A stretch of 12,260 bases of DNA from an uncultured Bacteroidota bacterium. GTDB lineage: Bacteria; Bacteroidota; Bacteroidia; 2-12-FULL-35-15. The DNA lies in assembly GCA_903833025.1 (NCBI GenBank), contig CAILDT010000726.1, forward strand, positions 1 through 12,260, given 5' to 3'. The notes below the pieces were generated by a model. The model did no database searches, was not told the DNA's origin, and saw only the letters and a list, made by a program, of their open reading frames with translations. Below are positions 6,302 to 11,985 of the stretch, piece after piece. The translations under genes were made by a program, and so were the position numbers. Position 1 is the first letter of the stretch. Each line of letters opens with the position of its first letter.

Positions 6302-8167
6302 ATGTTTAAACCACTTTCTCCCAAAATAGTTTTCCTGATATTTGCTGCATTATTTATTATGTTTTTTCTGTTGTCGTACTTTTCGCAAGGAACGTACGAC
6401 TCAGGCGATGGCATTTGCCATTATACCATTTCAAAATACTCGTGGCAACATCCTTATTTGTTTTTGGATAGCTGGGGAAAACCTTTTTTTACACTTATAT
6501 CTTCTCCTTTTTCGCAGTTTGGCTTGTTGGGATTAAATGTGTTTAATATTTTATGTGCATTACTTTCGGCATATATCTGTTACCGTCTGTCGCGTGAAAT
6601 GACTATGGTATGCTCTATAGCAGTAATTTTCTTTTTATGTTTTGCACCTATTTATTTCCCAACAATGAACAGTGGTTTAACCGAACCATTTTTCGGATTA
6701 GTTTTAATCACTTCCATCTATTTATCTATTTCCGATAGAGATTTGATGGCTGTTATTCTCATTTCCTTTTTACCATTTGTACGTACCGAAGGATTTTTAA
6801 TCCTACCTGTTTTCTTTATTATAACACTTATGAAAAGGCAATATATTCTTATCCCATTTCTTTTATGCGGCACATTTGTATATTCTGTTATCGGCAGTTT
6901 TTATTATCACGATTTGTTTTGGATACTGCATCAAAACCCGTACAATGGCAATATAGCTGATGTGTATGGGCACGGTGAGTTATTACATTTTGTAACTTCT
7001 TATTATTTTATTTGGGGAATACCTTTAACACTTCTTTTTGTATCAGGGTTAATAATTAGTTTTTTTTACACTTTCTCTATTCGAAAAAATCTAGGAGTTC
7101 CAGACAATTATAAGAGTGCTTTTTTTCATATTAATATTTTATTTATTGGTTCGTTTGCTGTTTATTTTATTGCTCATTCGGTTATGTGGTGGCAAGGATG
7201 GGCAAACTCGTTAGGATTAATAAGAGTGATGGCGGGGGTGATGCCTTGTGTTGCGATAATTTGTGCGATTACTTTTGAAAATTTTCTTTTGTTTTTTGAA
7301 GGATTCAACATCTTTAGAACAGTTACTGCAATTGTTATTCTTGTTGCTGTTATCATTTCTCCTTTTTTACAAAGTTATTTTCCGTATAAAGGAGATGCCG
7401 AACAAACCACTATAAAACAGGCAGGCGATTGGTTTAAATCTTCGCCATATAAAAACAAAACTGTTTATTATTCGTATCCTTATTTTGCGTATGTAATAAA
7501 TGCCGACCCTTATAATAATGCCACAATGCGCCCGTTAGGTGCTGTTAATAATGCGAATAAAAAAGCGATACCCGATAGTGCTATTATTATTTGGGATGCA
7601 CATTTTAGCCCTAATGAAAGCCGATTCCCGCTTGCTAAACTAATGAATGATTCTAATTTTTGTTTGCTCCGTTCGTTTATTCCGCCAACAAATTCGGTTA
7701 CGTTAAATAATAATACGTTTGCAGTATATGCATTTACAAAGCTTCATTCGCCTTGTAAAACCAATGTGTTGGAAGACAGTTTGTTTTTCCATTTTGATGA
7801 AAACAAATCAGCAGTAAAAAACAATATAGAGTACAGCCAAACAATAACTATTCATCCGCAGGAGATAAAAAACTATACAGCTGTGCGTTCGTTCAATTTT
7901 AAAGCATCTGTTTTATCTTCTTCTGCGGATTCTGTAAAAACACAAATAGTGGTATCAGTAATAAGGGCAGATGGCAGTGCGGCGTATTGGTTAGGTAACC
8001 CGATACGTTTTAAAACTACAACTAATAATTGGCAAGCCATCAGCACACATTTTAATTTTATTCCTGCGGAGTTTTCCGCAACCGATGTTATTCGTATTTA
8101 CATTTGGAATAATAATAAACAGGCATTTGCTGCCAATGATTTTATGCTTACGTTTATGGGTAATTGA
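6302..8167 (+). CDS. Polytopic membrane protein, GT-C glycosyltransferase-like
   Basis: Integral membrane protein of 621 residues, with about ten hydrophobic spans between residues 8 and 362 and a soluble C-terminal region from about 365 to the end. The layout resembles GT-C glycosyltransferases (the PMT/ArnT superfamily). The first loop carries acidic residues in YDSGDGICHY (D33, D36), followed by WGKPFF, which recalls the KPP loop of that superfamily. Later short motifs SGLTEPFFG and FVRTEGF fit the same pattern. If so, it would transfer a sugar from a lipid carrier on the outer face of the inner membrane, but acceptor and donor cannot be inferred. The C-terminal part ends in a beta-rich stretch. 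The gene is monocistronic: terminator upstream, own near-leaderless promoter, and a convergent neighbour 49 bases downstream. The GT-C assignment is from overall pattern, not a confirmed match. Confidence 0.8.
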   Translation: MFKPLSPKIVFLIFAALFIMFFLLSYFSQGTYDSGDGICHYTISKYSWQHPYLFLDSWGKPFFTLISSPFSQFGLLGLNVFNILCALLSAYICYRLSREMTMVCSIAVIFFLCFAPIYFPTMNSGLTEPFFGLVLITSIYLSISDRDLMAVILISFLPFVRTEGFLILPVFFIITLMKRQYILIPFLLCGTFVYSVIGSFYYHDLFWILHQNPYNGNIADVYGHGELLHFVTSYYFIWGIPLTLLFVSGLIISFFYTFSIRKNLGVPDNYKSAFFHINILFIGSFAVYFIAHSVMWWQGWANSLGLIRVMAGVMPCVAIICAITFENFLLFFEGFNIFRTVTAIVILVAVIISPFLQSYFPYKGDAEQTTIKQAGDWFKSSPYKNKTVYYSYPYFAYVINADPYNNATMRPLGAVNNANKKAIPDSAIIIWDAHFSPNESRFPLAKLMNDSNFCLLRSFIPPTNSVTLNNNTFAVYAFTKLHSPCKTNVLEDSLFFHFDENKSAVKNNIEYSQTITIHPQEIKNYTAVRSFNFKASVLSSSADSVKTQIVVSVIRADGSAAYWLGNPIRFKTTTNNWQAISTHFNFIPAEFSATDVIRIYIWNNNKQAFAANDFMLTFMGN

Positions 8168-8216
8168 AAATGGATAATGGAGGTAGCACTCATTATCCAT
8201 TATCCATTTTCAATTA
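8161..8216. terminator. Long perfect hairpin between convergent genes
   Basis: Bases 8162-8180 and 8197-8215 are perfect inverted complements (19 bp, 20 bp with the flanking T-A), with a 16-base loop. The hairpin covers the stop codon of the plus-strand gene and ends one base short of the stop codon of the minus-strand gene. Position and symmetry suggest a bidirectional terminator, though there is no T-run. The repeated TGGATAATGG-type sequence also resembles dispersed palindromes, so it may be a mobile or repetitive unit used as a terminator. Confidence 0.7.
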
Positions 8217-9899
8217 TTAATTAATAACAATCTTTCTATTCACCACATTTTTATTTTCATCCGTTATTTGTACAATGTAAATTCCATCGCTCATTTCTCC
8301 TTTTTCTATTGTTAGATTCTTCGCTGCGCTCAGAATGACAGTCTTAATTTCTTTGCCTAACACATCAGTTATCTTTATGGTAGTATGTTTTTGTATTTCT
8401 GAAAAAGAAATGGTGGTTTGGGAAGTGAAAGGGTTGGGGTATATAGAAAGGGAAGTTGAGTTAAGTATTTCATTTGTATTTACTGTTGTACCATTACAAT
8501 TAAATTTTGCTGTAAAAATATTTTCATTTCCAGTTAGGGTTAGGATGTCTGTTCCTACAATAAAAGGACTAACATTATAAAAATCGCCTGAAATAAAAGC
8601 ATTACCATAATTATCTGTAGCAACTGCACTCCAATCATCCCCACCACTTGCTAATTCAGCAGCACAAATTACATTTAAATTATCATCATATTTAACTATA
8701 AACATAGGGTCATAACCATTAAAAAGCAATGTATCCGAATCAAATATAATAGCAGAACTTTTGAAACCTCCTGTTAAATATACGTTTATTGCATTGGTAA
8801 TGCCAAGGCGAACAGTAGCAACTGAATATCCCACATCATTATTAGCTCCTCCAGCCCTTTTTGCGATAAGAACTGTTCCTGTTGGTGAATATTTTACAAT
8901 AAATGCATCTCCATAATATTGGGAAGAACTCAAATTTGTCAATAGTGTGGAACCAAAAGTAATTGACGTACTCTGAAAGTCTCCTGTTAAATAAGAATTA
9001 CCTAAATCATCTGTGGCAACCGACATTCCATCATCCGTACCGGATCCTCCAGCACTTTTAGCCCAAAGCACTGCTCCCGTGGCCGAGTATTTTGCAATAA
9101 ATACATCGTGATTACCAATGGATGTTAAAGTAACAGTGTCAAAAACAAGGGTAGAGGTAAACCAACCTTTTACAAATACGTTGCCTGATGGATCCGTTGT
9201 TATGGAATTTCCGTAATCATAACTATTACCTGCTCCACTTTTAGCCCACAATACCGTGCCTGAAGAAGAGTATGCAACTATATATATATTGTCATTGCCT
9301 GAATTATGTAATGTATCGTTTCCAAAAACTAAAATAGGACTTGCAAAATATCCTGTTACATATACATTGCTTGATGCGTCAGTTGTTATAGCATTTCCCT
9401 GACAAGCACCTCCATTATTTCCCGCAAGTTTCGCCCATAGAACAGTTCCCGTCGATGAATATTTTACTATAAACATACAAACATCATACATTCCAGACAG
9501 AGGATTTATTAAAGTAACTGAGCCAAAATGAATTGATGGGCTATTGAAAGATCCGGTTACATATACATTACCCGACGCATCTGTAGCGACAGAATTCCCG
9601 TAATCATCCCCACTTCCACCGGCACTGCTTGCCCATAAAACTGAACCTGTAGGTGAATATTTCACAATAACCATATCGCTATTGCCAGCATTAGTAAGAA
9701 TTACTGTTCCAAATGTTATATTCGCATTTTGATCAATTGTGCCAACAGTATATACATTTCCTGAAGGATCAGTAGCACAACTCATCCCTTCTTCATATTG
9801 CAAACCCGTTGCCTGCCTTGCCCATTGCCAATTTCCTGACTGCGAAAAACTTGGAATGCATATCAAAGCAAAAACAATTAATGAATAAATCTTTTTCAT
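8217..9899 (-). CDS. Secreted SBBP beta-propeller protein with T9SS type A sorting domain
   Basis: Predicted exported protein of 560 residues. The ATG at 9897-9899 is chosen over one 63 bases upstream because it gives a standard signal peptide (MKKIYSLIVFALICIPSFS) and lies downstream of a TAnnTTTG box that the longer form would overlap. Residues 25-470 hold seven SBBP-type repeats, each with a DPSGNVYVTGSF-like strand pair and an FIVKYSPTGTVLWA-like strand, consistent with a seven-bladed propeller. The last 78 residues form a T9SS type A domain (SIYPNPF near 485, DGIYIVQ, VVNRKIVIN at the end). Within this domain, residues 520-529 (TVILSAAKNL) are encoded by a dispersed 27-bp repeat. The function is unknown; SBBP proteins of this group are usually surface or released proteins. 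The gene converges on the membrane protein gene. Confidence 0.92.
   Translation of the reverse strand: MKKIYSLIVFALICIPSFSQSGNWQWARQATGLQYEEGMSCATDPSGNVYTVGTIDQNANITFGTVILTNAGNSDMVIVKYSPTGSVLWASSAGGSGDDYGNSVATDASGNVYVTGSFNSPSIHFGSVTLINPLSGMYDVCMFIVKYSSTGTVLWAKLAGNNGGACQGNAITTDASSNVYVTGYFASPILVFGNDTLHNSGNDNIYIVAYSSSGTVLWAKSGAGNSYDYGNSITTDPSGNVFVKGWFTSTLVFDTVTLTSIGNHDVFIAKYSATGAVLWAKSAGGSGTDDGMSVATDDLGNSYLTGDFQSTSITFGSTLLTNLSSSQYYGDAFIVKYSPTGTVLIAKRAGGANNDVGYSVATVRLGITNAINVYLTGGFKSSAIIFDSDTLLFNGYDPMFIVKYDDNLNVICAAELASGGDDWSAVATDNYGNAFISGDFYNVSPFIVGTDILTLTGNENIFTAKFNCNGTTVNTNEILNSTSLSIYPNPFTSQTTISFSEIQKHTTIKITDVLGKEIKTVILSAAKNLTIEKGEMSDGIYIVQITDENKNVVNRKIVIN
8314..8340. repeat. Dispersed 27-bp repeat inside a coding sequence
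   Basis: AGATTCTTC, GCTGCGC, TCAGAATGACA: the same ends and length as the intergenic copy at 6247-6273. Read on the minus strand it is in frame and gives VILSAAKNL within the T9SS domain of the SBBP protein. The protein frame continues intact on both sides. Confidence 0.75.
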
Positions 9900-9933
9900 T
9901 TTAATTAGGATTTTAAACGAGGGGATGCGACTA

Positions 9934-9941
9934 CAAATGTA
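9934..9941 (-). promoter_or_regulatory. Candidate -7 promoter box TACATTTG for the SBBP gene
   Basis: On the minus strand TACATTTG fits TAnnTTTG and would give a leader of about 30 bases before the ATG at 9899. A terminator facing the same way lies directly upstream (9963-9991), so this gene needs its own promoter. The -33 region is not clear: the nearest TTG is only 10 bases away. Confidence 0.55.
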
Positions 9942-9962
9942 ACTTTTAAAACAACACACCAT

Positions 9963-9991
9963 AAAAAAAAGCCCCGCATTGCTGCGAAACT
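9963..9991 (-). terminator. Minus-strand terminator, copy 1
   Basis: Read on the minus strand, AGTTTCGCA, loop GCAA, TGCGGGGCT forms a 9-bp stem that includes G-T pairs, followed by a run of eight T. It shares the GGGGCT-T-run design with the terminator at 10135-10162. It would stop transcripts that pass the first terminator before they enter the SBBP gene. Confidence 0.7.
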
Positions 9992-9993
9992 AT

Positions 9994-10129
9994 ACCTCAC
10001 CCCTTTATCCCCTCTCCTAAAAAAGGAGAGGGGGAAATACGTAAAAAAAACGTAGCACATCACACAGGCACCCCTCTCCTTTTTTAGGAGAGAGCCTGTC
10101 CCGTTTTCAGGGGAGGCTGGGGGTGAGGT
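9994..10129. mobile_element. 136-bp MITE-like element with 10-bp inverted ends
   Basis: ACCTCACCCC at 9994-10003 is inverted as GGGGTGAGGT at 10120-10129. Inside are a perfect 10-bp hairpin (CCCCTCTCCT, 10009-10018, with 10024-10033), a 7-bp hairpin (CTCTCCT, 10074-10080, with 10086-10092), and an imperfect one near 10094-10117. It has no coding content; an 83-codon minus-strand frame across it is low-complexity by-product. No target-site duplication could be found. G/C-rich repeats of this style are common between genes in Bacteroidota. It lies between two similar terminators. Confidence 0.6.
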
Positions 10130-10134
10130 GCTAC

Positions 10135-10162
10135 AAAAAAAGCCCCGTGTTTCCACGAAGCT
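10135..10162 (-). terminator. Minus-strand terminator of the FnIII-like gene, copy 2
   Basis: On the minus strand AGCTTCGTG, loop GAAA, CACGGGGCT forms a 9-bp stem with two G-T pairs, followed by seven T. It lies about 30 bases after the stop of the gene at 10194-11030 and is its likely terminator. Confidence 0.8.
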
Positions 10163-10193
10163 CTTTTATCTCATAACTCATAATTACCAAAAT

Positions 10194-11030
10194 CTAATTC
10201 GGCGTTATAGGAGGCGACACCACCCATTCCGTAAAACCATTTTTAGTTAAAATTCGTTTACGGAAAATTACTGGTTTGTTTTCTAAACCTGTTACAAGGG
10301 TTTTTGCCTGATGTGTAGGCAATATTTCGTATAGCGACCACGTAACACCGCCATCATAACTATAACACCAGAAAAAAGTACATTTTAGTTTTTTTGTTGC
10401 TTCCACCGGCACTAAAGCCGTAAGTTTTGCTGTGCCTGGTACTTTACCAATTTCGGCAGTAAAATCCGGTTTGTTAACTTCTCCTTTCAATACTTGGTGC
10501 ATACAAGCAGCAGCAATAATATCTATGGCTTGGCGTTGATTGCGGCGTACTATATTATTTACGTAGCCAAGTGCACCGTCAAGCGTTATGGCAAGGTCGC
10601 TGAATGCAGTTTTTTTTGCAGCTTCTGCATTGGGCACTTTATTGCCGATGTCCCTCAATGCTTGGTCTGCCCTTATATTTTGAGTGTCCCACAGCCCGAG
10701 GTCGGCAAAAAGAGTTCCAAAAAAACCATCTACATCATCCAAAATAGCTTGGTGCATAGCTACTGATTCGCCCAAATAATCGCGCTCCTTGAGCGACATA
10801 CCCAATTTTGCTTTTATTTTGTTTACCCTTACCAACGCTAATATAGATATTAGCTTTACCTCTTTGTTCTTTGTAGCATACACATTTTTGGTAAAATGTT
10901 TTTTGCCTTCCCTACTCTTAATTTTAGCGTACGCTTTTTTCACTTTGTTAAATAACCGGCGTTCAGCAACAGTTAGTTTTTGCACCATCCCTGGTACGAT
11001 TTCCTTTTTAAGGCGTTTTTTTGTTTTCAT
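10194..11030 (-). CDS. Hypothetical protein with helical core and C-terminal fibronectin III-like domain
   Basis: Protein of 278 residues without signal peptide or membrane span, so probably cytoplasmic. The first 80 residues are very rich in Lys and Arg. Residues 80-190 look helical (for example LDGALGYVNNIV, then RQAIDIIAAACMHQVLKG). The last 90 residues look beta-rich and resemble a fibronectin type III module: FFWCYSYDGGVTWSLYE, then AKTLVTGLENK, then TKNGFTEWV. I do not recognise a named family. The layout recalls small Bacteroidota proteins with a helical bundle followed by an FnIII domain, whose function is not known to me. The ATG at 11028-11030 has an A-rich leader (CAAAAACAAAAACAA) and no Shine-Dalgarno sequence. 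A possible small ORF ends 30 bases upstream on the same strand, and a good terminator follows. Confidence 0.8.
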   Translation of the reverse strand: MKTKKRLKKEIVPGMVQKLTVAERRLFNKVKKAYAKIKSREGKKHFTKNVYATKNKEVKLISILALVRVNKIKAKLGMSLKERDYLGESVAMHQAILDDVDGFFGTLFADLGLWDTQNIRADQALRDIGNKVPNAEAAKKTAFSDLAITLDGALGYVNNIVRRNQRQAIDIIAAACMHQVLKGEVNKPDFTAEIGKVPGTAKLTALVPVEATKKLKCTFFWCYSYDGGVTWSLYEILPTHQAKTLVTGLENKPVIFRKRILTKNGFTEWVVSPPITPN

Positions 11031-11060
11031 TTGTTTTTGTTTTTGGTTTATTACTTGTTT

Positions 11061-11333
11061 TTACTTGTTTGTTATTGATTTATTTTTATTTGTTGTAGGT
11101 ATGTTTTTTATCTGTAATGATGCACAAATATTCTGTTCCGAATCACATTTCTTCGTTAACGTATCGTTTCGGGTTGTTACCGCACCGTTCCTAACTCCGA
11201 CAGTACCGCTACGAACTCCGACAGCACCGCTAACGACCCTTTTCAGTAATATAGAGCGTTTTGGAGCATTTTTGGGCTCAAAAACAACGATATTTTTGGC
11301 TAAAAGGGGAGTAAAAGTTGTTTGTAAATTCAA
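11061..11333 (-). CDS. Possible small protein with heptad repeats, TTG start
   Basis: Open frame of 90 codons on the minus strand, ending 30 bases before the FnIII-like gene. It has no ATG; the only early start is TTG at 11331-11333, and an in-frame TAG lies shortly upstream. In its favour, residues about 34-60 are a 7-residue repeat (VRSGTVG, VRNGAVT, TRNDTLT) whose DNA unit is 21 bases, so changes between copies keep the protein pattern. Against it are the rare start type, no resemblance to a known family, and low-complexity ends (NKNKSITNK). It may instead be the long structured leader of the downstream gene. A longer plus-strand frame across the same bases looks like its antisense shadow. 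Confidence 0.35.
   Translation of the reverse strand: MNLQTTFTPLLAKNIVVFEPKNAPKRSILLKRVVSGAVGVRSGTVGVRNGAVTTRNDTLTKKCDSEQNICASLQIKNIPTTNKNKSITNK
11154..11234 (-). repeat. Imperfect 21-bp tandem repeat
   Basis: Four units, three of 21 bases (11154-11174, 11175-11195, 11196-11216) and one of 18 (11217-11234), with a core like CGNANCGGTRCTGTCGGA on the minus strand. All lengths are multiples of three. They encode the heptad pattern of the possible 90-residue protein. Confidence 0.6.
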
Positions 11334-11369
11334 TATTTCAAAGAACTAAAGGTTGATGTTTTATTCCGA

Positions 11370-11388
11370 AAGTTTGTCCGCCAAACTT
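11370..11388. repeat. Isolated hairpin AAGTTTG-TCCGC-CAAACTT
   Basis: Perfect 7-bp stem with a 5-base loop, in the gap upstream of the minus-strand ORFs. It has no T-run, so it is not a typical terminator. It is the first of ten short hairpins that fill 11370-11888. Confidence 0.6.
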
Positions 11389-11432
11389 GCTCATCACCTT
11401 CCCTCATATACTTACATTGTCCGTCCCCCGTT

Positions 11433-11557
11433 GGGCGTAGCGTCCCGCTACGTCCTGTTTAACAAGGCGTCCCGCCTCACCACAAAATCATTAATATATT
11501 TGTAAAGAATAAATAAGTCCAGAGGACTTGTTAAATAAAACGTAGCGAGACGCTACG
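11433..11557. repeat. Mirrored four-hairpin element (about 122 bp)
   Basis: Four hairpins: 11436-11452 (CGTAGCG, TCC, CGCTACG), 11465-11477 (AGGCG, TCC, CGCCT), 11515-11529 (AAGTCC, AGA, GGACTT) and 11541-11557 (CGTAGCG, AGA, CGCTACG). The right half is the left half inverted: outer stems are identical, the spacers between outer and inner hairpins are both 12 bases and share TTTAACA, and the inner stems have changed in both arms (AGGCG/CGCCT against AGTCC/GGACT) while keeping pairing. The 38-base centre is A/T-rich. No coding sense was found. It is probably a structured repetitive or mobile unit. Confidence 0.7.
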
Positions 11558-11623
11558 CTTAACTATTTCTTAGGTTGCAACTCAATAGAAACAGAATTGA
11601 TACAGTAGCCACCGCAGTCGGGA

Positions 11624-11632
11624 GTGCCCCAC
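11624..11632. repeat. Left copy of 9-bp target-site duplication
   Basis: GTGCCCCAC directly abuts the left inverted end at 11633. The identical sequence in the same orientation abuts the right end (11849-11857). With the element removed and one copy kept, the site reads GAGTGCCCCACTC, itself a palindrome. Confidence 0.8.
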
Positions 11633-11848
11633 CACAAGCGTTCGAAACCTTATAATATGTCGCCCCGATGGGGCTTCTAAAGACGTTTAGGTGTGTTTTT
11701 CTATTAAGACATTGCTCCTCTGGAGCATTAAGAACTAGGTTTCAGCTCCGTCAGGAGCTATATCTTAATAGAAAAACATAACACACACATAAGAAAGCTC
11801 CGTAGGAGCGACATATTATATTAGTTTCAAAGGTTTCGAACACTTGTG
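11633..11848. mobile_element. 216-bp MITE-like element with mirrored hairpin modules
   Basis: Terminal inverted repeats CACAAGCGTTCGAAACCTT (11633-11651) and its inverse at 11830-11848 match at 18 of 19 bases. Inside, 11651-11663 and 11808-11820 are a perfect 13-bp inverted repeat, and 11695-11709 and 11763-11777 a perfect 15-bp one, so nearly the whole element is one long palindrome. Each half also carries two small hairpins: 11662-11674 (GCCCC, GAT, GGGGC), 11713-11727 (TGCTCC, TCT, GGAGCA), 11744-11759 (AGCTCC, GTCA, GGAGCT) and 11797-11809 (GCTCC, GTA, GGAGC). Stems 1 and 4, which are equivalent in the mirror, differ in sequence yet both pair. A 9-bp direct repeat flanks the element. It encodes no protein, so it must have been moved by a transposase supplied in trans. 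The family is unknown. Confidence 0.82.
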
Positions 11849-11857
11849 GTGCCCCAC
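11849..11857. repeat. Right copy of 9-bp target-site duplication
   Basis: GTGCCCCAC, identical and in the same orientation as 11624-11632, immediately after the right inverted end at 11848. Confidence 0.8.
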
Positions 11858-11873
11858 TCGTGACAATTATTAA

Positions 11874-11888
11874 GTAGCATCTTGCTAC
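11874..11888. repeat. Isolated hairpin GTAGCA-TCT-TGCTAC
   Basis: Perfect 6-bp stem with a TCT loop. Its stem resembles the outer stems of the four-hairpin element at 11433-11557 (GTAGCG with a TCC or TCT loop), so it may be a single unit of the same family. It lies 98 bases before the arsR-like gene. Confidence 0.55.
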
Positions 11889-11954
11889 ACTATCAATATT
11901 AACCGGTACCCGACAACAGTTTACAGAAAAATAATATTGTCAATTCAAATCTTT

Positions 11955-11970
11955 ATCGTAATATTGCAAT
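11955..11970 (+). promoter_or_regulatory. Candidate ArsR operator
   Basis: ATCGTAATATTGCAAT is an imperfect palindrome around AATATT (12 of 16 bases symmetric, and the others are purine-pyrimidine symmetric). It ends 15 bases before the ATG at 11986, a usual place for self-repression by an ArsR-type dimer. A TATATAAG stretch at 11976-11983 could be part of the promoter. Binding is inferred. Confidence 0.45.
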
Positions 11971-11985
11971 CTGATTATATAAGAA

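Noticed and set aside
9900..9962. Upstream ATG that would extend the SBBP protein by 21 residues
   Set aside because: The extension destroys the N-terminal signal peptide layout and overlaps the TAnnTTTG promoter box.
9905..10156. Minus-strand open frame of 83 codons
   Set aside because: It spans a terminator, the 136-bp repeat and the promoter region of the SBBP gene; its sequence is a by-product of the repeat.
10789..11349. Plus-strand open frame of 186 codons with hydrophobic, Phe-rich sequence
   Set aside because: It runs antisense across the Lys-rich start of the FnIII-like gene and its A-rich leader. The Phe and Leu richness is the complement of Lys-rich and A-rich DNA, and it resembles no family.
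11563..11646. Minus-strand reading that resembles a protein C terminus (CGGYCINSVSIELQ) interrupted by the MITE
   Set aside because: The stretch is under 30 codons, another frame over the same bases is also open, and nothing supports a parent gene, so it cannot be called coding.
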